Assembly (NCBI RefSeq): GCF_000982825.1
Contig: NZ_CP011048.1
Span: forward strand, 1-64,000
Reading direction: 5' to 3'
DNA length: 64,000 nt
Origin: Cronobacter sakazakii
GTDB lineage: Bacteria > Pseudomonadota > Gammaproteobacteria > Enterobacterales > Enterobacteriaceae
The notes under the pieces are model-generated. The model worked only from the letters and a program-made list of their open reading frames with translations, had not been told where the DNA came from and did no database searches. The position numbers and the translations under genes are program-made. Of this stretch, positions 14,851 through 26,000 are shown one piece after another (position 1 is the stretch's first letter; every line of letters begins with the position of its first letter).

Positions 14851-15066
14851 TTAGCATGTTGAATCCAGGCTTGCTCTGAAAGCATGGATATGTTTAAGAA
14901 GGTTTATCGCCGCAGCTTCATCTTTTTCATTAAGAATATAGATATAAATTCCAAAAGCTTTCTTGCATTCAACAAACAATGTCATGGCTACCCCTCGGAT
15001 TAGAAAAAATTCAATCCCACGCGTATTCACTCGCATACTCTCCCGGAGAGTAACATTTTTAATCAA
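14851..15066 (-). pseudogene. C-terminal remnant of an unknown gene, possibly CDI orphan module
   Basis: A frame of up to 71 residues reads like a real protein tail (segments RGIEFFLIRGVAMTLFVECK and DEAAAINLLKHIHAFRASL). The same frame continues upstream without a stop for another 15 codons beyond the TTG at 15066 until a TAA. It is AT-rich. A GAGGGG ribosome-like site precedes an internal ATG at 14985 (44 residues), so a short protein could still be made. No family is recognised. Its position behind the CDI locus suggests a leftover toxin or immunity gene. Confidence 0.35.
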
Positions 15067-15221
15067 AAGAGATTCTTTAGGGGAAATAGCCCATCCTTCA
15101 AAGCATTCAAGTTATATTTTTATTCGTAATCTCAATATTCGAAACAATAAAAGTCAATTAAAATCTATTAGTTATAAGTCTATCATATAACAAATCACAA
15201 GCCTCATTAACACATCTTAAA

Positions 15222-15508
15222 TCAGGGGGTAAGTCTTAGATGGAGAATTTCACCTATATTATTCTTATCCTCTCTTGTTACTGAAAATATTCCACTTGTA
15301 TCGTATATATATTCACACACATAGTAATTTGCCGCAGCAAAAAGCAATGACAAGATGACTATAAACGTAATTTTTTCTTATCAAAATCAATTTTAGCAAA
15401 GGAAACTCATAAAGTTTCTTATCGCTATGATATTCCCAGTATTCATAAATATAACATAGCAAAATAACCCCACCATAAATAATGTTCGACTCAATAAAAT
15501 TATATCAT
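15222..15508 (-). pseudogene. Decayed small membrane protein, likely orphan immunity gene
   Basis: Read leftward, two adjoining frames together give a hydrophobic protein. The first contains GGVILLCYIYEYWEYH and ends soon after an A6 tract (minus strand, about 15371-15376). The second contains FIVILSLLFAAANYYVCEYI and ends KNNIGEILHLRLTP. Removing one A from the tract would join them. Upstream, an ATG at 15508 is out of frame by two bases in a TA repeat. Reconstructed, it is a protein of about 95 residues with two membrane segments. This is hand reconstruction without a homologue. Confidence 0.35.
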
Positions 15509-15517
15509 TGTTTTGAG

Positions 15518-15799
15518 TCAGGTTTTATTTATGATAGTATCATTAGAAGTAAAAAGCTCCACTTTCAAGCATTGTTTATCTGTTCCCAACAAAAGGTTAA
15601 AAACCTTATTTGCATTAAAAGCAAGCAAACATTTATTATTACTGGCTCTTTAAAAAAACGCTTAGCGAGATGCTCATTACCACCCCTTAGGTTTGTTATT
15701 ATTGACCACACCAGATTCGATTGTTACGAAACCATCATTAGTTCTTACCGCAACAAGATTAATATCCTCTTCTTTCAAAAAATCAATAAAAACACCCAT
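15518..15799 (-). pseudogene. Decayed soluble gene fragment, likely orphan module
   Basis: From an ATG at 15799 a 40-residue frame (ending GVVNNNKPKGW) reads like a folded protein. Beyond its stop, protein-like sequence resumes in shifted frames (NEHLAKRFFKEP, then AFNANKVFNLLLGTDK to a stop at 15518). Two single-base changes would give one frame of about 93 residues. It overlaps the end of the membrane-protein frame at 15775-16234 and might instead be its continuation after a T6 tract. No family is recognised. Confidence 0.35.
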
Positions 15800-16234
15800 G
15801 TTGCATATGAAATTCTAGACAACCACAGAAACAGAGAGCCGAATCGAAAATCAACCCTGGTAAGGAAAACATTAATGAAAAAAAATGGTTTTTCATTTTC
15901 AGGAACATCAAAATAGAACCACCTGCCATATATACCAAAAAGAAGAAATGACGCTCCTCCCATTAAATTAGCAAGTAGCATTAGATCATCGAATTCCCTT
16001 CTGTACTCTACAAACGCTGCAGATATGTAACCCAATACAACGAAGCAAAGGGAAATATTTGCGAGCACATCGCGCTTAAAAAAAATATAATTGAAATAAA
16101 GAAAAGAATCTCTACCTACTTTAGCCCCCCCAAGTATCTTATATACAAAAATAAAAAAAACACCCCCCCCAAGCAAACAAAAAGAATAGCATCATCAGTG
16201 ATAATGTACTAAGAACTATATCATTTGGAATCAT
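15775..16234 (-). pseudogene. Multi-spanning membrane protein split at a G8 tract (candidate immunity protein)
   Basis: An ATG at 16234 starts a frame with a hydrophobic helix (IVLSTLSLMMLFFLF) that hits a stop shortly after a run of eight G residues (plus-strand C8 at 16163-16170). The next frame begins at that tract and runs 133 codons with three to four further membrane segments (for example ISLCFVVLGYISAAF and LMGGASFLLFGIYG). A tract of seven or ten G would join both parts into one protein of about 150 residues. The start overlaps the end of the glycine-rich gene upstream by 14 bp, as toxin-immunity pairs often do. Slippage-based on/off switching, decay or a sequencing error are all possible. 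Confidence 0.5.
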
Positions 16235-16628
16235 GGTGGTATATTTCCTTTGAGGTATCACTGTTCAAATCTATCTTTTCATTATGACGTGAAGTTGAAG
16301 AACTAGTATAACCAATACTCGGTCCGACAGAAACGGCAAAACCGAATCCATCTTTGCCAATGGACACCCCTAGTAAGCCAGGGCCAAAACCAATACTCGC
16401 TGAATAATCACGACTTAAATCGCCAAATACACCGGGGGCATAAGGACCAAAATCAATACCAATTGAAGCCCCGGCTTTAACACCAAATTCTTTTGTATAT
16501 CCTGTAGAAACGGAGAAGGAATCATTGTCGACTTTCATCTCACCTTTGATGTTTTCTGAACTAACGCATCCTTCCATTTCCTTAATTTCTCGATCAAAAG
16601 TTATTCTCAGCTTTAATATGGCAAACAA
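16221..16628 (-). CDS. Glycine-rich orphan toxin-like fragment downstream of cdiI
   Basis: This frame of 135 codons has only a TTG start at 16628 (overlapping cdiI by 16 bp) or an ATG at 16577 without a good ribosome site, which fits an orphan cdiA-CT fragment rather than a normal gene. The C-terminal two thirds are a glycine/serine-rich repeat-like stretch (FGVKAGASIGIDFGPYAPG, SASIGFGPGLLGVSIGKDG, FAVSVGPSIGYTSSS) that looks membrane-active or beta-structured. It is AT-rich like the surrounding module region. The membrane protein encoded next could be its immunity partner. No named family is recognised and toxicity is inferred from position. Confidence 0.45.
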   Translation of the reverse strand: MFAILKLRITFDREIKEMEGCVSSENIKGEMKVDNDSFSVSTGYTKEFGVKAGASIGIDFGPYAPGVFGDLSRDYSASIGFGPGLLGVSIGKDGFGFAVSVGPSIGYTSSSTSRHNEKIDLNSDTSKEIYHHDSK

Positions 16629-17092
16629 TATGCTCCGTCTAGAGACTCATACCGTGTGATAGCATCTCTGCCTTCTGCCAGGTACTCAACATCAATTGGT
16701 TCTGGCGGGAAATCTTTTGTATAAGATCCTTCCAGGAATAAACGATACTGCCCCAGAACATATAATGTTTGCTCGATGGTTAAAAGTACCTGTTGCTCTT
16801 CCACGTGCTCACACCCAATAAATACTTTATCATGCGTAACCATCACCCAATGGGCATTACCTTTGCCAAAGTTACCATCAGTTATTTTTCCTGATGCAAA
16901 ATCAGTTAGATTTCTGACCCAGATATCAACAGAATGAATACCATATTGAATGTCATTAGACAACCATCCTGAAATTTCACGCACTCCATACCCTAATACC
17001 CCTCCATCAGAGGAATGACGTATTTTTCCACCAATAGGAATAAATAAATCACTATTTTCATCCCACCAAAAAATGATTTTATCATTCAACAT
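16613..17092 (-). CDS. cdiI: Candidate CDI immunity protein for the EndoU-type toxin
   Basis: This 159-residue soluble protein is encoded immediately after cdiA, its ATG sharing one base with the cdiA stop (TAATG), so translation is coupled. It is tryptophan- and acid-rich, without a signal peptide or membrane segment, as expected of an immunity protein that binds its toxin in the cytoplasm. The AT-rich composition matches that of the cdiA toxin end. I do not recognise a specific Imm family from sequence; the call rests on position. It appears intact although the upstream cdiA is frameshifted, so it could give immunity without attack. Confidence 0.7.
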   Translation of the reverse strand: MLNDKIIFWWDENSDLFIPIGGKIRHSSDGGVLGYGVREISGWLSNDIQYGIHSVDIWVRNLTDFASGKITDGNFGKGNAHWVMVTHDKVFIGCEHVEEQQVLLTIEQTLYVLGQYRLFLEGSYTKDFPPEPIDVEYLAEGRDAITRYESLDGAYCLPY

Positions 17093-17094
17093 TA

Positions 17095-17495
17095 TTTATT
17101 CCTCCCGGTATAAACAGGCCATGCAGTTGCACCTGTTCCATCTGGTTTTCCATAATAGCCTTGAATCTTCACACCGCTAGATGATTTCCCGCTCCACATT
17201 TCTGTATTCGGTACCCTTTCAGAATGTTTAAACGCGCTTTCAATCTCTTGAGCTGTCTGCCTTTTTGACCATTGCTCAGGAAAGAATGTCGTTTCTGCCT
17301 TTTTATTAACCCATTGACCGGAGGCTGAGTCTCTGACTGATATGTATCCTTTTGAAACGCCAGTTGAATCAGGAGCGCCAGTCACTTTATCTATCTTGAT
17401 GTTTGGATCACGGATATAGTGTCCACCAGAACCAACTTTAGTCCCATCCTTAAGAGTTTTCACTTCTCCATTAAGTATATGATCCATTCTGATAT
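17095..17495 (-). other. EndoU-type nuclease toxin domain at the CdiA C-terminus
   Basis: The last ~130 codons carry the pattern of bacterial EndoU nucleases: MDHILNGE with a first histidine, GSGGHYIRD with a second, a lysine in STGVSKGYISV, TFFPEQWSKRQTAQEI, and a C-terminal GVKIQGYYG-TAWPVY strand with aromatic residues. Known CdiA-CT toxins of this fold cleave tRNA anticodon loops. The segment between VENN and here (ending about 17500) is the pre-toxin region. The domain looks complete and AT-richer than the repeats, as is usual for exchangeable CDI toxins. Confidence 0.75.
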
Positions 17496-20400
17496 AGGCA
17501 GTTTGTGAACCTTTCCCAGCCTGCTCTCTTACCAGCTCTAGCGGTGTCGGTGAAGGTTTAAAATCCTCTAGATACTCACCAGCTTTCCATGATGGATTAT
17601 TTTTTGCCGCATTGGCTACAACAGCTTCAGCTTTAGCCGTTGTTGCCTCCAGCGTGGTCTTACCAATACCTATCGCACCACCTGCTCCCACACCTCCCGG
17701 AACGATGGCCTCCGACGTCATGATGCCAGCATTATTCAGGCACAGCACAACATTACCAGCACATGCTCTGATAGCAACCTGAGCCGCTGCTGCTAATTCC
17801 GATGTTGCCGCTATCAGCATTCCCCCACCAAGACCGGCTGGCAATGCAACTATCATCGCATTCTGTAGTGCCTTTCCCTTACGGCAGGGTTCTGAGCCAG
17901 GATCATCTGCGCAGGACATGATATTTTTCGCATGCTCCTGCGCCGCTTTTACCTGTCCGTCATCTGTTCCACCACCCAGCAGATTATTCTCAACCGTCGT
18001 CTGTCCGGCTTTCGCGGCGGTCGCTGTCGCTTCCGTGTTGTTACCCGCCAGTGCGCCTGCCAGGCCGGATGCCAGCGTAGAGAGCGCCGCAACCGTCTGT
18101 TTCTCGGTATCATTCAGCTGCGAGGGGTCTTTTTTGTACACCTCCTTCGCAATGAGTATCCCCATCGCTTCACCGACGACCGCGCCGGAAGCACCGATGA
18201 GCGCGTTCTGTCCCTGCACTTTCGCCAGCACGGCGTTAACCACCGCGTGGGCCATAATGCCCGCCGTCGTATTCTGGTCAGTGATGTTTTTACCGATCTC
18301 ATTAGCGATATACGGTGCCGCCGCACCCGCTAACGCGGCATTCAGGTTCCCGCCTGCCAGCCCGCTGACAGCGGCGGTCGCGGCGGTAATCGCACGCTGC
18401 ACATCGCTGCCGGTGCCGGTGTTTTCGGTCACTTTTTTGTAGACGTCCGTATCGCGCAAGGCCGCCAGTTTTGCCAGACGTTCTTTCTCCGGCAGCCCCT
18501 GCAGTGACGTGCCCGTTTTGGCTATCGCCGCTTTCAGGCCATCGAGATCGCTCTGTGTGCGCACAATATCGGCCACCTGATTGCCGATATCGCTGACCAT
18601 CTGCACGGCCTGCAGGCGATTCTGTTCTTTCTCTTTGTTAAAGATCGGGCTGATGGCGTCGTTAGCCTGCGTTACATCCCTTTGCAGTCCGCCGGTATCC
18701 TGCGAGTTCGCCTTATCGCGAACGGTGATCGAGCCTTCAGAAACCGCCGCCTGGGTGGTGCCCTGCGCATGCCCCGATCCGCTCATACCCGACATGAGCG
18801 TACTGGCCGCACTGAGAGCAGCCTGCGCCCCGAAGCTACCGGAAGAGCTGAAGCCACCGCCGGAGTGCGACACCTTATAATCCGCTTTGTTGGTAAGGTT
18901 ACTGTAGCCCAGCGTACCGGTATCAAGGCTGTTTTTATCCGCCGTGGCCGTGCTGCCAATAGCTCCACCGTTGAGCTGGGTATGGCTTCCGACTGTGACG
19001 TCAAAGCCACCTTTACCGGCGAAAATCCCGCTCTGCTCAGCCACGCTGTTGAAGGTGCTGTGCATTTTGTCCTGGCTAAAATTAACATAGCCAGAGCCTG
19101 TCATGGTGCCGAAGGTGAAACTGCCGCCAGCGCTCACGCTACCCTGTTTCGAGTCGTAGTGATTGCTGTCCTGCAGGCTGGTAATCGTCAGGTTGCGCCC
19201 GATATCCGCCGTCACCTGATTACCGTTAACCTGCGCGCCAGTCAGCGATGCATCCTGTCCGCTGTGCAGCGATACTTTGCCACCGCTATCCAGCGTGGTT
19301 TCGGTCCAGTCGGTGCCGTCACCCTTTTCCTTGCCCTTCGCCGCATTCACATTTGCAAAGACGCTCAGGCCCGCGCTTCCCTGACCAACCCCAACGCTGA
19401 CGCCCACGCCGCCGCCACTGCTGCTGTTACTGCCGGTGGTTTTCTGCGTATTCGCAGCAGCATTCAGGAGAATATCCCGCGCCGCATTCAGGCTGGCGTC
19501 GCCGCCCGCTTTCATGCTGCTGCCCGCAACGACAATATCGCCGCTGTTAGCCCCGTGGTTTTTACCGGTGGCGTTAATCGACAGATCGTTTCCGGCATTC
19601 AGCGTCGAGCCGGTGACCTGGTCAGATACCTGATGCTGTTCAGATTTTGATTTTTGCGTGGTCAGAGAAACGCTGACGCGGATACCGGCATTAGGCTCAC
19701 CGGTGGTGTCCGCCATCTCTTTGCCTTGTACTGCCTGATAACCGGAAAGCACCGATTTGGTCGCCTGCAGCGCGGCAAGACGAGAATCGCTTTGCTTTGT
19801 AGCATCCTTTGCCGCCATCACTGCATTATTGACGGCATCGACCACAGCCCCGGTAAGCGCCACGGTTAACCCGCTGCTCTTCTGTTCAAACCTCTGGTCA
19901 GTCGTACGTTTATCATGCCCCGGCTCGATAACCACGCTGTCGCCGGTGAGCGTGAGGTTTTTCCCCGCCACCAGATCGGCGCCGCTGACGCGCGCCTGTT
20001 CGCCCGCCGTGACGGTCACGTTGCCGCCGGTCGAGCCGACGGTGCTGACGCTCTGGCTCTGGGTGGTGCCTTTTTCTTTCAGCTCATGGCGCGTTTTACT
20101 GCTGCCGATGGTAAAGCCGATCCCGCCGGATCCCATCAGGCCGCTCTTTTTCTTCTCCTTGAGCTGCCAGTTCGAATCGGTGTTGGTCGCCGCCGCGATC
20201 TCCACGTTTTTACCGGCGCTCAGCGCAACGTTACCGTCGCCAGCCACCGCCGAGCCTTTGACGAGCAAGTCTTCGCCCGCCTTCAGCGTGACGTTATCAC
20301 CGCTCAGCAGCGTGCCCGCTTCGCGCGTGGCGCTCTGTTCAGAGACCGTGTGCGTGGTGGTTTTCTTGAGGAAGCCTTTCTTGGTTTTGGTTTCCTCTTT

Positions 20401-22399
20401 GTAGTGGTAATCGCTCTCAGTGGCGGTCGCGAGATTAATATCGCGACCGGCCGTTACGCCGATGTCGCCCTTCGCCGTAGCCTGCGCCGCGTCGGCGTTC
20501 ATATCGCGCCCGGCGACAATGACCGTGTTACCGCCGCTCGCCAGCTCCGTGCCCTGCTGACGCACAGACTCGTTAATAGTGGTTTTCTTCTTCGAGCGGT
20601 AGCTGTCGCCCGAGGTAGTGGCTTCCGCCTCCAGGTTGACATCGCGTCCGGCCTGAACGCCGATATTTTTCTCGGCTGCAAGAGCCGCTGCGTGGGCGTT
20701 GATATCCTGGCCCGCGCTCAGCGTCAGGTTGTCGCCCGCGGAGACGGTGGTGCGATCAAGCCCGGTACTGTGCGTTTCGCGCTTGCCGTTGCGGCTGTTT
20801 TTACTGGTTTGCAGCGCGTCGAGGCTGAGATCGCCGCCTGCCGCGAGCGCCGCGTTACCGCCCGCTTTGATATCGCCTGCCGCCACGCTCAGGTTGTCAC
20901 CGGCTTTGATGCCGAGATTGCCGCCTGCGCTGAGGGTGCTGCCCTGGTAGGTAACCGAAGAGCGGCTGGTATTGGTGTTATTCCGCAAGCCCGACTGCCT
21001 GTAAGCGTCGTTTACCTGGTTGGCATTTACCGCGATGTCGCCCCAGGCGTTCATCAGCAGATCGCCGCCGGAGGTCAGGTTCGCGCCGGTAAGCGTGATG
21101 TTTTTACCGGCCTGTAAGGCCAGACTGTCCTGCGCGCTGATGGTGGCCGTGCTGCCGAACGTGGTATCTTTCAGCATGACGCTGCCGTATTTACCGCGCG
21201 CGTCGATGCTCGTCTGTTCGGCAAGCGTGATGTTGTTAATGCTGCCGTCGGTGCTCTCCAGCGCCACGGTTTTCCCGCTGATGGCTGAGCTGATGTTATT
21301 GATATCGCCAATGGCGCTCAGGCTCAGGCCGCCGCCTGCTTTCATCAAACCGTCGTTGAGGTTGCTGATGCTGTTCTGGCTGTCGAGTTTGAGATCCTGT
21401 CTGGCCAGCAGCGTGCTGCCGCTGTTGGTGATGTCGCCGCCTTTCAGGCTGACGTTATTCCCGGCGATGACGCTGCCGTTGTTAACCGTGACGTCCTTCG
21501 GCGAGAGATAGAGTTTGGGGATCATCACCGTCTCGCCATTCACCGTGGCGGACTCCCACCAGAGAATGCTTTTATCGAGCGAGGCGATTTGATCGCGTGT
21601 CAGCGCCACGCCAAACTGCAGGCCGAGCGATTTTTGCTGCGCGGCGGCGTTATCCATCAGGTACTGCATCTGCTGGAGATCGGAGCCGATGCCGTTGAGA
21701 TAGCGGTTGCCGGTCTGGTTCAGCAGCGTATTGCTGACGTAGCGGGTGTCGAACGCGGCATCGCCGAGGAAGCGATAGTCATACTCCGGGTTGAGGTTGA
21801 GCCGCCCGAGCATATAGGACGAGCCGAGGAACTGTTTTTCATTGGTAAAGCTCGTGCGCGTCTCACGCGGTGCGGCGCCAGGCTGGACGCCCAGCAGTTT
21901 GTTGAGATCGCCGAACAGCGCCGGATCGAGCTCGCCCAGGCCATCCAGTTTCGGGTTAACGTTGATCAGGTACGGGCTTTTCGGGTTATCGGAGACCACG
22001 AAAAAGCCGTTGTTACCGGAAGGCAGCGGATACGCGCTGGTATCAACGGGTTTGCTTTGCGTGTTCGCGAGCGCGCCGCCGGTGATATTCGCCGCGCTGG
22101 TGGCCGTTACGCCTGCGCTGACGAGACCCGAGGTATTGCCAAGATTCGCTTTACCCGCTTTGGTGGCAGAGAGATTAGCGAGCGCGCTGCCGCCTGCGCT
22201 GTTCTCCAGCGCGCCGCCGCCGTTGATCTGTTGTAGCGCGCCCTGGAGCTGATCTTTCCACTCCGGCGAATTGACGGCGACCGCCGCGCCACCCGCGAGG
22301 CCCTGTTTTTGCACGCTACCGCCGATACTTTGATGGCTCAGAGTATTCAGGGACGGTGTGTTTATGGTGCTGCTGACTTTTCCTGCGTTCGCGGTGGTG

Positions 22400-23060
22400 C
22401 TGGTGTTACTGATATTGTCGGCAAAATTTGCGGTGACGTTACCACCGGCTTGTATAACGGCGCGGTAGAGTTCGCCGCTTTCAGTTTCGGTTGTCTTGCC
22501 AGTGAGCTTATAGGTTATGTCCTTATTAACTTGTGTGAAATTATCGCTTTGAACAGAAAGACCGCTTTCCGGAATGTTGTTTACAATGACATCCGTATTT
22601 CCTGCAAGAGCATGCTGATAAATAAGGTATTCAGTAGTTTTCCCTGATTGCCAGCTCTTATTATTAAGTTTACCACCTTCCAATTTTATATCTTTCGAAG
22701 CCACAATATCACTGGCAAGGTTTTCAAGAATATTGCTGGATATGTAAACATCTCTTCCCGACAGGATTCTTGATGCCCCTCCTTTACTTTCAACGGCAAT
22801 AATTGATTCTTTTACGGAGAATTTTTTTGTCCTGTATTCGAAGAAAGGAACATAATTATAATTAGTAATTTTCTTTGTATAACAACCTCCGTTAGAACCT
22901 CCACATATCCCTATTTCTTTTTCTGTATCGAAGGTTATATAGCCATATGTATCAGCAGGCAGTGTTTTATAATTAAGTGATAAAATTGCATCCCCAACGC
23001 CACCAATAGAAGAGCCTGCATTCGTTGACTCTTTTACACTCAACCCATCCCTTTGATTCA
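22400..23060 (-). other. Central non-repetitive segment of CdiA, candidate receptor-binding domain
   Basis: This segment lies roughly halfway along CdiA and interrupts the high-GC FHA repeats. It has lower GC and ordinary globular sequence, with two nearby cysteines (GICGGSNGGCYTKK) and many aromatic residues (NYNYVPFFEYR). In studied CdiA proteins the variable receptor-binding domain is placed centrally between FHA-1 and FHA-2 repeats, which this matches in position. The receptor cannot be inferred. Confidence 0.5.
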
Positions 23061-26000
23061 ATAAATGCCCGGTCTTAATCGTAATATCACCGTTCTGCGT
23101 CTCAATATTCCCGGAGGTATTGACCACTTCCGCATTCGCATTACCCGCCGCGTCTTTCTGCATCCACAGGCTGTTGCCCGCGAGAATATCGCCGCGCTGG
23201 TTAGTGATACTGTTGGCATAAAGGGCAAGATTACCGGCCGCATAGAGCAGCGCGGTATTGATGATGCTGCCCGGCGCGGTGAGCGTCAGGCTGCCGCGGG
23301 TGCCGGTAAAACCGTCCACGGTGATGTTGCCGCGACTCGCAATAGTCACATCGCCGCCGCCCTGTAACGTGCCTGCACCGTTCAGCCCCACGCTGCTACC
23401 GCTGAGCGTGCTCGCGCCGCTGCCGGTCGTGATCTGTCCGTTGTTGGTGAGCGCGCCGCCCGCGCTGACATTCACCGCCTGGCCCTGCATCACGCCGCGG
23501 TTATCGATAGCGCCATTGCTGGTAACGGTGAGCGTTTTCCCCGCCGCCAGCGCGTTTTTATTGGTAAACGCGTTGGTGAGCTTAAGGGTCAGATTGCCGA
23601 GCGCCACTAGCTGTCCCGCCGCGTCCAGCCCCGCGCTGCCAATCCACAGATCGCCGCCGGAGAAGAGTTTGCCCGCCGCCTGCTGGTTAACCTGATTTGC
23701 ATTGACCGTCAGCTGGTTATTGCCGAGCAGCGTACCGTTGTTGTTAAGCGTCGAATAGTTGACCGTCAGCGCCCCGCCCTGCGTGGTGCCCTGGTTCGTG
23801 AAAGTATTGCCGGTCAGAGTGCCCTGATCCGCAAGCCAGGTGCCGCTGTTGGTCGCATTCGCGGCGTTCAGAATAAGGTTCGTCGCCTGCAGCCAGCCCG
23901 CGCCAGTGAACTGCGGCATGATGAGCGTCAGCTGGCCGCCGGAAAGCAGCTTACCGTCGTTGCGCGCAGACGTGGTGGCCTCTACCCGCGTAGTAGCGCC
24001 GCCCTGCATCAGCCCGTTGTTCACAAGCACCGGCGTGGTCACGCCGAGACCCTGGCGGCTGATAACCTGCCCGCCGAAGTTGTTGGTGAGCGAGCCGCGC
24101 GCGGTGAGCGTCACGCCGTTGTCGCCCTGCAACCGGCCGCTGTTGGTCAGGCCGCCGGTGGTGACATCCAGCGTCCCGCCCTGCACCGCGCCCTGGTTAT
24201 TTACCGCGCCTGCGTTCAGCGTCAGCGCGCCGCCGGTCAACAGTTTGCCGTTACTGGTCTGGGTGAGATCGTTATTAACCGTCGCCGTCAGGCCGTTAAC
24301 GCCCGTGATGGCGCCGTCGTTACGCAGGCTGCTGCCGGTGAGCGTCAGGTTTTTCGCTGCCCATTCGCCCTGGTTCGTCACGGCGAGCGCGTTCAGCGCT
24401 GCCGCGCCGAGCGCCGTGATTTTGCTGCCCGCCTGGCTGTTGAGGTTGCCGGAAAGCGTGATGTTCAGGCCGTCCGCGCTCTGGATAACACCGCTGTGGT
24501 CGAGGCGCTGCGCGTTCAGCAGAATGTTTTGCCCCTGCCAGCGCCCGGCGTTGGTCACCGCGCCGGAATCGATACGAAGCGTACCGCCGGTGAGCAGCGC
24601 GCCGCTTGCACCATTGATCAGCTCGCGCGGCGGCGCGGCCAGCAGCATGCGGGCCATGCGCGATTGTGGCCGGGCGGTAAGCGTCAGCCCCTGTACGCCG
24701 GTCACGGTGCCGTGGTTGTTGATCTGGTTCTGGTACGCCGTCAGAGTATCGCCCTGCAGCGCGCCGCTGTTGGTCAACCGCTGGCCGTCGAGCGTCAGCG
24801 CGCCCTGGCTCAGCAGTGAGCCGTTGTTGGCGAGTTCATTTGCCGTAACAGTCGCCGAGCCCTGGCTTAACAGCGAGCCGTTGTTGGTCAGCGTACCTTG
24901 CGTCTGTGCACCCAGATTGCCGAGGCTAATTAACGTGCCGCAGTGCGTCCAGTTATCGGCGTCTACATTGACCTGCTGGCCCTGCAGCGTCCCGCCGGTG
25001 TTAAGCGTTCCGGCATTGAGCGAAAGATTGCCACCGCTGAGCGTGCGCGGGCGTTCGCGCCCGTGGTGAAGGTATCACCGGTCGCGGTCAGCCCCTTCGT
25101 GCCCTGCCACAGGCCGTTGTTGGTAAGCCGTTTCGCCTGAAGCGTCAGGGTATCCGCCACGATGCGCCCGCTGCCGGTGAGGCTGTCGGCGTTAAGCGTC
25201 GCGTCGCCACGGCTCACCATCTGCCCGTCATTGTTGAGCGCGCCCTGAACGGTGCCCGTGAGCTCCTGAATGCCGTTCATCACGCCGCGGTTATCGAGGC
25301 TGTTACCGGTAAGCGTATCGCCCTGCAGTTGTCCGGAGTTGGTCAGCTGGTTGCCGTTGAGTGTCAGCGCGCCGCCAGAAAGCCAGGTGCCGCTGGCGTC
25401 GTTCGTAAGCGTCTGCGCCGTGGCACCGGCGCTGTGCGCGCCCTGAATAAGCCCGCCGTTGCGAAAGGTTCCTGCAACCAGCGTGACGTCATCCGCTGCC
25501 AGCGTGCCGCTGTTGGTCACTGTACCCGCGCTAAGCTGCACGCGGCCGTCGGCCACCAGCCGCCCGGTGTTATCCAGCGCGCCACTGAGCGTGGTATCAA
25601 GCGCTGCGGCGTTGATATCGCCGCCGTTGATGAGCGTGTTGCCCCGAAGCGTCAGCCTGTCGTTAACCGACAGCTGCCCCTGGTTCTCCAGACGATCGAG
25701 ATCCAGCATCAGGCCGCCACCGGTGGCAAGCTGGCCGTGCGCGTCGTTATAAAGGTTACGCGCGGTGAGGCTCAGGCTGTCGTTGCCCGCAAGTGTGCCG
25801 CGGTTGATGATGTCCGGTGCCTGAACGGTCAGCGCGCGTGCCGCCAGCGTGCCGTTATTCGTCAGCTGCGCCGCGCTCACGTCCGCCTGGTTCTGGCTCA
25901 GCAGCGCGCCGTTATTCTCAAGCGTCTGGCTGAGGGTGGCCTTCAGGCTGTCGGTTGCCTGCAGCGTACCGCCGTTACGCAGGGTATCCCCGGTCACGCT

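Noticed and set aside
15482..15916. Plus-strand 144-codon frame in the AT-rich region
   Set aside because: No ribosome site and no domain; the minus strand gives more protein-like (though broken) frames at the same place.
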